A stretch of DNA of 64,000 nucleotides, taken from assembly GCA_024349245.1 (NCBI GenBank), contig JALDNG010000005.1:21899001-21963000 (forward strand), given 5' to 3'. Origin of the DNA: Neodontobutis hainanensis. Its lineage: Eukaryota; Chordata; Actinopteri; Gobiiformes; Odontobutidae. A program made the position numbers and the translations under genes. Shown here piece by piece: positions 1-10,082 of this stretch. Positions within the stretch are counted from its first letter, which is position 1. Every line of letters starts with the position of its first letter. A model generated the notes under the pieces. The model was not told the DNA's origin and searched no databases. It worked only from the letters and a program-made list of their open reading frames with translations.

Positions 1-130
1 GATCGGTGTGTTGGCTTCCTAGAAACATCTACTTGGAGAGTCCTGTCCTCACAAATAAGTCTAAGAATGCCAGGTGGTTGTCTATGGCATCTTCACAGGT
101 GAACTTGATGTTCTTGTCCACAAGTTGTTG

Positions 131-345
131 TTGCGCAGTGGCTCAGTGGTAGAGCAGTTGTCCTATAATTGGAAGGTTGGTGGTTTTATTCCTGCTCTCC
201 CCACAGTTTATGCTGTTGTTGTGTCCATGGGCAAGACACCTAACCCACCTGGCCTCCAGTTGAGTTCCAGCTGTAACCTTGGTGAACGGAAGCTTCATGT
301 AATTTGCTTTGGATAAAAGTGTCAGCTAAACATAAATGGGCTATA
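131..345 (+). repeat. tRNA-derived SINE, + orientation
   Basis: The head GTGGCTCAGTGGTAGAGC resembles a tRNA A box, followed by a degenerate B box near 179-192. The body contains the GGCAAGACACCTAACCCACC core. The tail GGATAAAAGTGTCAGCTAAA matches (complemented) the 3' tails of the other SINEs and of the L2-like LINEs in this window. It is not a tRNA gene: no cloverleaf closes. Confidence 0.7.
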
Positions 346-2455
346 CAAAAATAAATGTTTTGTCTTCTCTTGTCTCCAGTGTTGAAAGTGAAAAGGAGTC
401 ACAGCCCTGGCCTTATTTTGCCCACACACAGGCCTACTGTAGGAATTGGTTTCAAAGGTTTTATGTTGTGAAAAAAATTATGATCAAACTTGATTAGACT
501 TTTAGCCAAATACTTTTTTACTCTTACTTGAGTAATGATTTGGACAAATACTTTTTACTTCTACTTGAGTAAAATTATTTTGAACTAACGCTACTGTTAC
601 TTGAGGTTTTAGTTGCACATTACCCAGCTCAGTGGACGCTTGTGCATCATCCCATACACTGCCACTGTTCTTTCTAAACCTTATCTGCAGACTTTTTTTG
701 TGTAAATCAATGTGTAAATCATTTTGTTATTAGAATGTAATGAAAAAAATTCTAAAACATAAACATTATTTTTTGCATATTATTTCCACAATGTTAGTAA
801 CAATAAATGTCTATATATCTAGAGTACAACTGCAGAGAGTGATAGAAAAGCCTATAGGATAGTGGAGCATGTACCATCTGATACAAATGAGACTGATGCC
901 AGTGGCAATGATGAATGGTTGGCAGAAAATCAGCTCCTCGGACTGTGCATCACCCTGCTGTAATACCTTCAGCTTGTCACTCACGTCACAGAAGCACTGT
1001 TTCATTTCAACAGACAGCGGCTGGGTAGATTTAAAGGCAATTTAAAGACAATTTTAAGGCAGTCCCCAGACCAATGAGCTGGAACCCCGCTATCATGAAT
1101 CCAAACAGAAATAAATCCTCAACGTACAGGCCTCTAAACACAGAACTTGCCAGTTGTTCCAGGTGTCCCGTGTGCAGCCAGCCACTGAGGTCCCGCCAGG
1201 GCAAATGGGTTCTCCCGCTTAGAGACCAGTTAATTAGAATTATTTCCAGTTTCTTAGTAGTCCAGCAAACAGTAGAGTCAAAGTAATAAAAGTTTATGAC
1301 GAGACGATACAGCAGCACAAAGAAGCAGAAAGAAGCAGATAAGAGGAGCAGTAAGAAACCTTGTCTGAGAGCAGGAAGACGAAATCATCTAATTCCTGAG
1401 GATCTGTTGGCTCAAATTGTTCATAAAAATGTTTTGGTTTCATAATTTTCACACAGTAATATTTTCTGTTATTGGTTTATTAAATACATATTTATTGAAT
1501 TCAAAAGTCAAACGCATGGTGTCCAGCTGAGTGAACATGTTTGTAACTCCTTGTAAAAAAAGGATCATGACAAGTGTTTTTTCATTCAAGAGGTGGAAAA
1601 ATACTGGAAAAAGAGCTTTACTGAGTTTCTTATAATTTATGCATGAAAGGGCTAGAAGCTTGACATACAGATAAAAGGTTTATAATATTAATAACTATCT
1701 GATATTGTAATTTAATTTTCTTATTAAACTTTTGCTCTGACTGAGAATAACAGAACTTTATTTGTTGAAGTGTCTAAAATCAGAATGATTTACAGGGGCT
1801 GACAGGGCTCTTTCTCAGTCATGTGCAGATGGTCTCCAGCGTAACCCGACTCCGACTTATAATGAATCATGGCCTTGTCAGTCAGACATGTAGATTCAAT
1901 TATGACAGTCTCAGAATGGATGCAGCAGGGAAGTCATCCATCCCAAAACACAAAGCAAACCCCCCACCCCCCTCACTGTGCATGGAGAGCAGCCCATTAG
2001 AGCCATTTTCAGAAACCCCAAGGGGGCATTGATCTGTCCAAGTGACTCCAATAACAAGAAGAACAGAGTCAATTTCTTATCGCGTAGACTTTTACAGTCA
2101 TTGGAGCTTATTTCACATTGTTTAGCTGATGAAGTAAGCTGCAATTGCATTGTCATTGACTTGTGGTTAAAGTCTCCATCTCTTTTTCAAACGGTGAGCA
2201 TCACTAGAGCAGTAATGGAGATAGTGTCTACTAATAAAAACCTGGAATTACACAGTACATAAACATTAGAATGTGGACATTAGGGGCAGCAAATAGTACC
2301 TTCACATCATTAGGCCTTAAACTAGAGTAGTACATAACTGATCTTTGTTATAATTAGTGAACACAACCTCAATCTTCTCAAGAGAAGTCAATACAGGCCA
2401 ATATCATTAGGAATTTAATGAAAAGAGTTAAACCAGTACCATAATCAATCTGTTG
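346..2455. other. AT-rich upstream DNA; one doubtful minus-strand coding-like patch
   Basis: No host exon is recognised. Between 811 and 1420 the minus strand carries neighbouring open stretches with hydrophobic runs (for example FLFGFMIAGFQLIGLG near 1070-1120) and an acidic stretch near 1370-1420. They are in different frames and lack clear splice sites. This could be a decayed gene or repeat; I do not recognise the family. Other open frames (1823-2262, both strands) look like chance. Confidence 0.3.
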
Positions 2456-2459
2456 GGAC

Positions 2460-2960
2460 TTAACCTTCAAAAATCCAACTAAAATCTTTTTCAATCCATC
2501 TAAAACATTTTCAAATCACACTAAAACCAGTTTAAAGTTGGATTTAAACAGGTTTTAGATCGATTTGAACAGGTTTTGAATGGATTTAAAATGTTTTAGT
2601 AGGATTTGAGGAGGTTTTAGTTACATTTACATTTACATGTATCCATTTAGCAGACGCTTATATCCAAAGCGACTTACATTGAGCTTATATTCACCAGTGT
2701 TACAGCTGGAACTCCACTGGGGCCAAGGAGAATTAAGTGTATTGCCCAAGGACACCACAACACTGTGAGGAGAGTGTGACTCGAACCACCAACCTTCCGG
2801 TTATAGGACAACCGCTCTACCACTGAGCCCCTGCGCCCAAAGTAGATGTATTGTAACAGGTTTTAGTTGGATTTAAACAGGTTTTAGTTGAATTTGAACA
2901 GGTTTCAGTTGGATTTAAACAGGTTTTAGTTGGATTTTAAAAGGTTTTTAATGAATTGAA
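2460..2960. repeat. Degenerate ~20-bp minisatellite (AACAGGTTTTAGTTGGATTT) with a nested SINE
   Basis: Tandem units of about 20-21 bp, roughly AACAGGTTTTAGTTGGATTT, occupy 2535-2615 and 2860-2950. The left part (2465-2530) is an inverted version (AATCCAACTAAAA). The same words occur inside the hAT-like MITE at 54671-55114 and at 44848-45075, so this is probably the core of that family without recognisable ends. Confidence 0.6.
2622..2845 (-). repeat. tRNA-derived SINE, - orientation, inside the minisatellite
   Basis: It starts with the (ACATTT) tail and the CATTTAGCAGACGC motif, then a TTGCCCAAGGACACCACAAC core. It ends with the complement of a tRNA-like head (GGCTCAGTGGTAGAGCGG read on the minus strand, B box GGTTCGAGTCAC). 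It interrupts the ~20-bp minisatellite, whose units resume at 2858. Confidence 0.75.
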
Positions 2961-3590
2961 ACAACTCCACTGTGCTCTGTTCTGCTCTGACAGCTCAGCC
3001 CCATCCCGCTCTGACAGCTTGTCCCGAGGGGGCTTTGTTTGGGTTGGCCCTGGCTCTGCTGGCCATCCGGCACTCAGGGCAGGGAAGAGGGTGCTGCAAG
3101 AGCGGGTGAAATCATTGGACTGTGGGGAGTATGTGTAATCAATGCATTATTAAAAAACTGTATAATCTGGAGGAAAAAGCACTGACAAACTACACAATAA
3201 AAACGCACATAAAAATGTTTAATAGCAAGCATTAACATAATTTAGGGTTTTAGAATTGATGGAAGTTTGAGTATAATAATACAAGTTTTGAGATGTATCA
3301 ATGTCTGAATGTCCCAGAGATCAACCCGGAAGAATAGGCCTCAAATTGAAATGGAGATAACAACGGAGGATGTAGTACAAACAATTAAATCTATGCAGAA
3401 TAACTAAAGGATCAGAGGTACTGATTTAATAAGACACAGGCGTTTGAGCGCGTTAAGTTGCTATACCTGTTTGCTCTTATAAATAAATTTTGCTTCTGGC
3501 CTTTAATTTTTTTTTTAATGGATTAAAATACTATATAGCTCCCCTGTTGCCACATGACTTTTTTTTTTACTTAGTAGGGATGTAGACAGG
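2960..3590. other. No recognisable gene
   Basis: Contains a short GC-richer patch (2985-3090) with an open frame of 60 codons but no family resemblance, followed by AT-rich sequence with poly-T tracts (3509-3517, 3560-3568). Confidence 0.4.
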
Positions 3591-3599
3591 GCTGCAGCC

Positions 3600-4480
3600 T
3601 ATGCCCCTATTTGTTCGATTTGGCGATTGAACCACTCAACATAGCTCTTAGAGAGGATGAGGATGTTGAAGGGATCTCCCAGTGTGGTAAGACGCATAAA
3701 GTGTCACTCTATGCAGACAGTCTTTTGCTCTATCCAATCCAGCTAAATCAATTGAATGATTTTGGACAGCTGTCGGGGTATAAATTAAATTATTCAAAGA
3801 GTTAGCTTTTTCCAGTAGATGATACTAATGATTTCTCTGGTTTCCCCTTCAGATTTGAAAAGACTGTATTTAAGTATTTGGGAATAAATGTTGTGTGCAC
3901 AATAGGAGGATTTCTCACACAATTTGAAAGATGAGCAGCATTACCAATCTCAATAACGGGCCATATAAATACAATTAAAATTAAAGTTTTACTTTGATTT
4001 CTCTGTCTTTTTCAAATGAGTCCCATCTTTATAAGTAAGTCCAGTTTTAATAAATTGGATAACTTGATTGCATCATTCGTTTGGAAGAATTCAAATCCCA
4101 GAATGAAAAGAGTATAAGGAGGCCGGGGGATTAGGCCTACCTAATTTTCTAAATTTCTACTGGTCTGCAAATATTGCTAAAATATTACTTTGTAAATTGT
4201 CATATGAAGAGGAGAAGTATGCGCACAAATAGAGTTGCTGTCCAGTCCAGTGCCATATGCCTGAACTGTGCAAATCTCAAACCCAATAGTTTTTATATAA
4301 CCTAGGCACTCAAAGCTCGTTTGGGATGCGTTGACACACGCCACTCTTACAATGTATTGCTGAACCAATCTTTTGCTTTTCTCACCCTTTAGCGCCATGT
4401 TGGTTAATTGGAACAGTGATGTTACCTCTCCAGTTAGCGAGAGCTAGAGCACGGTCCGGTTGGGCTCGTGGCATGCATGT
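3600..4480 (+). pseudogene. L1-like LINE reverse transcriptase fragment
   Basis: The translation shows FDLAIEPLNIALRE, then HKVSLYADS (a decayed YADD active site, near 3695-3720), LSGYKLNYSKS, FKYLGINV and, after stops and shifts, LPISITGHINTIKIKVL and FKKLDN-like text. This is the order of the palm-to-thumb part of L1/Tx1-clade ORF2 proteins. Several stops and frameshifts make it a dead, 5'-truncated copy. Its 3' border is unclear. Confidence 0.8.
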
Positions 4481-5235
4481 AGTGCATTAGAGCTCTACTG
4501 ACTCCATATGAGCCACAGCTCTCTGTTCCTCACCAGCTGGTCTTCTTGTCATACCTCGTGTTCAGACCAAAGCTGCTGATGCTGCATTCATTCCATTATG
4601 CTCCAAAAAAGGGAACTCACCTCCAAAAAGTATAAAAAATGTACCAAAAATAACCTTTTTCAAAATTAGTCTCAAAACTACCAAAACCTTGCGTCTAGTG
4701 TTGTCCATCTCACTCAGTGGAGTAGGAAAGGTGGAGAAAAAACAACAAATAAGAACTGCTCAAAACTGCGACCCAGTTCCCATCATTCGTTTCAAAGAGC
4801 TGTTCATTATATTTTGTTGTTTTGTGAATGTCACAACTCTAATGAGAACAAAGACACCAACCAAGGTGGACCAAGCTCAGGTAAGCCTTTTTAGAATGAA
4901 TTCATCAGACAGCATACAAAACATAAAATGATATGGTTTGATTGTATTGGACAACATTAATCCAAATGTTTTTGTCATCAGGTAAGAAGAAGTGGATGAG
5001 GCTTTGGTCAATATGGTGATTGAGAATTCCTAGCCCTTCACTATTGTGGAGGACAGAACCGGCTCACCCACTAGGCAATATACGCAAATGCTCAGGGCTC
5101 CAGGGGGCCTCAACTGACTGACAAAAGATGAACTACTGGCACAGCAGCTATAGCTCTGAGACGGGACGAAACGACAGCAGGGAAGAGCGTACTCACAGAG
5201 ACATGCTGAGTAGTTACGCGCTCACAGACAGAACA
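4481..5235. other. No recognisable gene
   Basis: Mixed-composition DNA. A short stretch near 5040-5130 (CTCAGGGCTCCAGGGGGCCTC) resembles ends of DNA transposons, but no partner terminal repeat was found. An 80-codon open frame at 4689-4931 has no family resemblance. Confidence 0.35.
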
Positions 5236-6690
5236 CATTTACATTTACAATTAGTCATTTAGCAGATGCTTGGAACAATGGAAGCAATTTTACAACACAA
5301 GGTAACAAAAAGCATAAGTGCACAAAAAAATAGTCAGTTAAAACCTAGCACAGTATACAAGTATACAAGCTAAGGATAAGAATTTTTATTTTATTTTATT
5401 TTATTTTTTTTTAAGAAAAGGAATCAATAGAAAGGAAGTAGAATTCAGTGTTTGTCAGTCAGGTGTTGACAGAAGAGATGTGTTTTCAAGCGTTTTTTAA
5501 AGATGACTACAGAATCTGCTGATCTTGTAGCAGCAGTAGATCATTCCACCAATGTGGAACAGATCCAGAGAAAGTGCGTGAGAGTGATTTTTTCCCTTTT
5601 TGGGATGGTACCACCAGACATTGTTCATTTGCAGATCGCAGGGATCTGGTAGAACATAGGTCTGTATCAGTGAGTGAAGATATGAGGGGGCGGAGCCAGT
5701 GGTGGTCTTGTAGGCCAAGAGCATAGCTTTGAACTTAATGCGGGCGTCAAACGGGAGCCAATGTAATAAAATAAAGAGGGGAGTTACGTGCGCTCTCTTC
5801 GGTTCTTTAAAGACCACTCTTGCCGCTGCATTCTGAATCAGCTGCAGAGGTTTGGTTGTGCAGGCAGGAAGTCCAGCCAGTAGAGCATTACAATAATCCA
5901 GTTTGGACAAGACAAGAGCCTGAACTAGGATTTGTGTAGAGTGCTCTGTAGGAAAGGTCTAATTTTCCTAATGTTGTAGAGGATGAATCTACAGGACCTG
6001 GTGGTGCTGGCAACATGACTTGTGAAGTTTAGTTGATCATCAATTACCACTCCCAGATTTCTGGCAGTGCTGTAATGTTGATGAGCCTAGTTGAATAAAG
6101 AGGTTGTGGTAGGTCTTTAGGTTGGCCAAAATCACAAGCAGTTCTGTTTTTGCAAGGTTTAGGTGAAGGTGATGGTAATTCATCCAAAGTGAGATGTCAC
6201 TCAGGCACGCCGAGACACGAGCAGAGACCGTCGGATCATCAGGTTGAAATGACAAGTGGAGTTGAGTGTCATCTGCAGCAGTGATAGGAAAAGCCATGTT
6301 TCTGAATGACAGAGCCAAGGGAAGTCATGTAAATGGAAAAGAGTAGCGGTCCAAGCAGAGCCCTGAGGCACCCCTGTTTTGAGATGTTGGGACTCAGAGA
6401 CCTCATTTCTCCAGGTTAATCTGAATGACCTGTCCGAGAGGTAAGACTTGAACCATTGTAACGCCATTCCAGAGACACCCAATGCACTGAGAGAAGACAG
6501 GAGGATGTGATGATTAACAGTGTCAAAGACAGCAGACAGATCCAGTAAGATGAGTACAGATGACTTGGATGTTGCCTTTGCCAGTCTCAGGGCTTCGATG
6601 ACTGAGAGCAGTGCAGTTTCGGTGGAGTGTCCGCTCTTGAACCCAGACTGGTTCTGGTCCAGGAGGTTGTTTTGTGGAACACTGTTGTAT
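5236..6690 (-). pseudogene. L2/CR1-superfamily LINE, 5'-truncated (copy A)
   Basis: Read on the minus strand, the RT order is visible: QSGFKSGHSTETALL (about 6650), LLDLSAVFDTVNHH with the first catalytic Asp (about 6540), LKTGVPQGS (about 6370), the active-site block AADDTQL in place of Y/FADD (about 6280), and the C-terminal LQLIQNAAARVVF and LHWLPFDARIKFKAML region (5700-5840). Frameshifts separate 5497-5910, 6040-6318 and 6201-6482. The 3' end at low coordinates carries the TGACTAAATGTAAATGT-type tail. Copies B and C are at 15886 and 20278. Confidence 0.88.
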
Positions 6691-7640
6691 TTCTACTGTA
6701 GACTTTTAAAATTAAAATGAAACACATATAGGAGGCCTATCCCAAAACCTGGTTTGTTAAATGAAGGTAGAGCTGTGAAGGTAACATCACAAATAAAATA
6801 TGATATGAATAGAGAAATGTAATTATATCCCACCTCTATTAATATTTTAAGTCCAATGCACAGTTGAACTTAATAAAATCTGACTTCAAAAGGTAACATG
6901 TTATATAGCCTTTTTAAAGTGCCATTTTGCAGATCTGGCAGTTTATGTGCTGTTTTTCTGTGTGTTTTTTCTGATAGAGCTCCCCCTACAGCTTCGGTAA
7001 TGTTAAGTAATGTTAAAAAATACATAAAACTCACTGGTGATGAGCATCTTCCTGCTTTCTTCTTTTACACCACCTCTGCCACGATGAATGTTTGACACTG
7101 ACTAGGGGGAGTGTGTTTTTGTGACGTTAACCAACCCGAGACTCCTGTTTTTCTACTAAGAGGCGCCAGAGGGGTTTGGGACAGACCCCATTTACCGCAA
7201 AATGAGCCATTAACCCATCACAATGACTCCAAAGCTGTTATGTTAAAGTGAAAATCCTGCAAAATGCCTCTTTAAGTTGATAATGATATGTGCTCTCTTA
7301 TGCTCAACTGGTAAAGTGTTGTACCTGTGTGCAGGTACCTTGAGTACAAATCCTGGCTTTGGTCTCTGTACCATTTTTAAAACAAAAATAGCATAAGTGA
7401 TACTGGTCACCATGCCAGGGGCGCCAGCTCGCCTAGGGTGCCACTTAGGCCATGGCTTTGGTCTCTGGTGGAGGACAAAAGGTTCTGAAAGGTTATTAAA
7501 GCTCTGAACCCTGCATATGTTCTCCCCACAAAGCAGGTGTGAGCACATAAACATTTTTTCTTCATTTTCTTGTACCGGCCATTCCAAGAGTGTTCTCTTT
7601 CCTTTAGTCTTTGAAAGCAATGGTGTAGAACAGATATAAG
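6691..7640. other. No recognisable gene
   Basis: AT-rich DNA with a possible MITE (about 6730-7275, ending AAAATGCCTCTTTAA) but no confirmed terminal repeats. A 125-codon minus-strand open frame (7243-7620) has no recognisable domain. Confidence 0.3.
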
Positions 7641-7689
7641 AAATCCAAGAAAAAATGTAAAATCCTTTGTTTCAAAGGCATCTGCAGTT

Positions 7690-8475
7690 CATTTAAAAGA
7701 AGAAAAATTTGGCGTTAAAGAGTTAAAGCAGCACTTGTGTTACTTAAAACACACAACGTTACTTGCCTTGTGACTGATGGAGCAGCAAATATGGGAACAC
7801 AAAATGTGTGGCGCATACTCTAGAATTACTACTTCATTAAAAAAGGCTCTTGACCAGAACCCTGTGTTGTCTGACATTTGGGCAAACTCTGCTACTACTT
7901 AAAGAGGAGCACCACTGCAAAGGTGAGTTATTTTATTTCACTGCAATATTCTAAATGGCACTGTTCTGTTTTAGGTTGCAGCTCAGTGACATTTCCATTA
8001 ATCACTTTTTGTTGGCAAATTTTATAGCTGAGGCTGACACAGGGGCAAATGGGCTGGCTGGCACTGAAGCTAATTTAAGAGGTGGATAGCGGAACAGCAC
8101 ATAATATGATCCAACATACTTATGACTTCAGGGAACCTTTGGCTTGGGCGCACACTGACATTGCCCCTCTCTCACCAGAATAGTAAGTGACTATCACAGA
8201 ATGTCTAAAATGTCTGTCCCCATTTAACAATGCCACATTTGAGCTGAGAGAGCGTGTCTGGATCAAAAGTCCTTTCCCTGTTATCAATACTACATCACAC
8301 ATTGGAGAAAGAGGAAAAAAAGGAATTGTCCAAACTCTAGAGAGCATAGCAATGCTAACAGTTAAGAGAGAAACTACTTAGCAATCAATGAGCATCATGT
8401 CAGTGGCGACACTACTTAATCCCAGATTTAAAAAGACTGGCTTCTTGAGCTTAAACCTATTCTTGGCAGATGCCG
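7690..8475 (+). pseudogene. hAT-superfamily transposase remnant
   Basis: Fragments in several frames follow the hAT order: a LTDGAANM-like motif near 7770, LSPFNNATFELRE near 8225-8260, and SVATLLNPRFKKTGFLS near 8400-8440, which corresponds to the conserved ATLLDPRFKK block before the hAT dimerisation region. The dimerisation region is missing; a CTC/ATC microsatellite begins at 8520. Many stops. Terminal repeats were not found. Confidence 0.7.
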
Positions 8476-8519
8476 AGAATAGGTTTATTTTCTTTATGAA
8501 CTGCAGTTATACAAAACAG

Positions 8520-8592
8520 CCCTTCTTCTTCCTTCTCCTCCTCCTCCTCCTCCTCCTCCTCATCATCATCATCATCATCATTACAACAACAC
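8520..8592. repeat. Trinucleotide microsatellite (CTC)n-(ATC)n
   Basis: About ten CTC/CTT units pass directly into about seven ATC units and then ACA. It follows the hAT transposase remnant. Confidence 0.9.
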
Positions 8593-8599
8593 ATATCAG

Positions 8600-9454
8600 A
8601 AGCTTCTCAGCCTGTGGCAATGGATACACTCTAATTGTGTTATTGTATTTAGTCACTTACAGCAAACTGTGCTATTGTTAAGACACAGTTTGTCACATAC
8701 AGATAGGGCCCAAATGCATTGTTTCCATTATGGACACAGTATGGGTTTGGGTCAGTACAGGATGTGACATCATCACGCCTGCCTTTAGGCTTTTAGGGGA
8801 GCTTCAATTAATCAATTATTAACATCAACATCAAAATATTTATGCCTTTTTAGTGTTATTGCTCTTGAAAGGTGCTATTGTTGTCCTCAAGATGAAACCA
8901 GGACTGTTTTTTATACACTATGTACACAACATTATGAACTGCACAATCTTTTTGAAACTGGGAAATTAGCAGAATAATGGAATTTAGTAATCCACTTACC
9001 CTTTTTTTCAGTAAGTTCTGTGTCAGAACCAGGATACTGTTTTGATCAATGTGCACCCTCCCTTGTTTTCCTGAAACACATTAATTAACCTTCAAACGTC
9101 AACTTCAGTTATGTCCAGCAGGGGGAGCACATACGTTGCTGTTGTTTGTTAATATTTTTTGATTAAATGGCTCGTGCTCTGTCTTATGGTTAATGCACTT
9201 GAGTAGCTGCTTATTTTGCTCTGTACAGTAATTGCAAATGAGTAGAAAAACTATGCTCTTCAGGCAGCACTGATTTTGGAAATCCTTTAACTTTACATTT
9301 GTCCCTATCTTAATAAATAATCAAAACCATTTATGCCTTTATAAATATTCTCAACAAATCAACGCTCCAGAACACACAATGTATACAGAAAACTAAGATA
9401 TCTTTCTAAATGAACAGGCCAAAATCAGCCAGTGTGAGCAGATCCTCAGGTGGC
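8600..9454. other. Upstream flank of cadps, no gene seen
   Basis: AT-rich DNA between the hAT remnant and the CpG island. No TATA box or obvious conserved block can be identified by eye. Confidence 0.4.
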
Positions 9455-10080
9455 AGTGTCACAGCGGGTCTCAGCACCGCGGCCAGCTCCTCCCACAGAC
9501 CCCCCCCCCCCCTGCGCCCAGTCCTTTCTGTCTCAGCCTCTCTGAACCGGACCTGTCAGAACCTAGCCCGCTCCGCGCGTGTCTGCTTAATCTGTGTGTA
9601 TGTGTGCGCGCCGTGTCCGTGAGCGCGCCTCGTGACGGGGGCTGGTCTTTCCCTGAAGCAACAGGAGACTGCTCAGCGGCGCGTCGACATCTGTTCTCTC
9701 GCTCCGCTCGTCTCTTCGCAGCAGCATGTTAGACCCGTCTTCCAGCGAGGAGGAAGGCGAAGAGGTGCAGGAGGTGGAGCGTAAGGAGGCGGTGGCTCCG
9801 AAGAGTATCCCCGGAGCGCGTCTGTCCCCGGGCCGAGCCACGGAAACGCACAGCGGAAGCGGAGGGCTACAGCCTCGGGGCCGCGGCGGCAGTGGCAGCG
9901 GCCGGCCCTCCAGCCCCAGTCCCTCTGTAGGCAGCGACAAAGAGAAGGAGGACCTGGAGAAGCTGCAGCGGGAGGAAGAGGAGAGGAAGAAGAGGCTACA
10001 GCTTTATGTGTTCGTCATGCGCTGCATCGCATATCCGTTTAACGCCAAACAGCCCACAGACATGGCCCGCAGGCAGCAGA
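9455..10080 (+). promoter_or_regulatory. CpG-rich promoter / 5' UTR region of cadps
   Basis: A sharp change from AT-rich DNA to GC- and CpG-rich DNA starts near 9455 and runs through exon 1; CG dinucleotides are dense at 9560-9720 and 9780-9910. A run of C lies at 9500-9511. CpG islands over first exons are normal for vertebrate neuronal genes. No TATA box is evident, so dispersed initiation is likely. The pyrimidine-rich stretch ending in CAG just before the ATG (about 9700-9724) resembles a splice acceptor, so an upstream non-coding exon is possible. Transcription start not determined. Confidence 0.6.
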
Positions 10081-10082
10081 AG
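9726..10082 (+). CDS. cadps: cadps exon 1 (start codon; residues 1-119)
   Basis: Opens with ATG and the family-typical start MLDPSSSEEE, then a Glu-rich and Gly/Ser/Pro-rich segment that is variable in this family. A charged coiled stretch rich in Glu and Lys (residues 75-93) follows, then the highly conserved block LQLYVFVMRCIAYPFNAKQ (about 95-113). It ends at ARRQQK, followed by donor GTAGGT, in phase 0. The ATG is chosen because it gives exactly the known CADPS N-terminus. The exon lies in the CpG island. An open frame on the opposite strand (9587-9940) is a by-product of the GC-rich coding sequence. Confidence 0.95.

Noticed and set aside
131..210. tRNA-like sequence with A- and B-box words
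   Set aside because: No cloverleaf can be drawn and the same unit recurs with a SINE body and tail at 2622, 28650 and 29085; it is a SINE head.
9587..9940. 117-codon open frame on the minus strand over exon 1
   Set aside because: It is antisense to well-identified coding sequence in a GC-rich island with few stops; composition is Pro/Ser/Arg low complexity.
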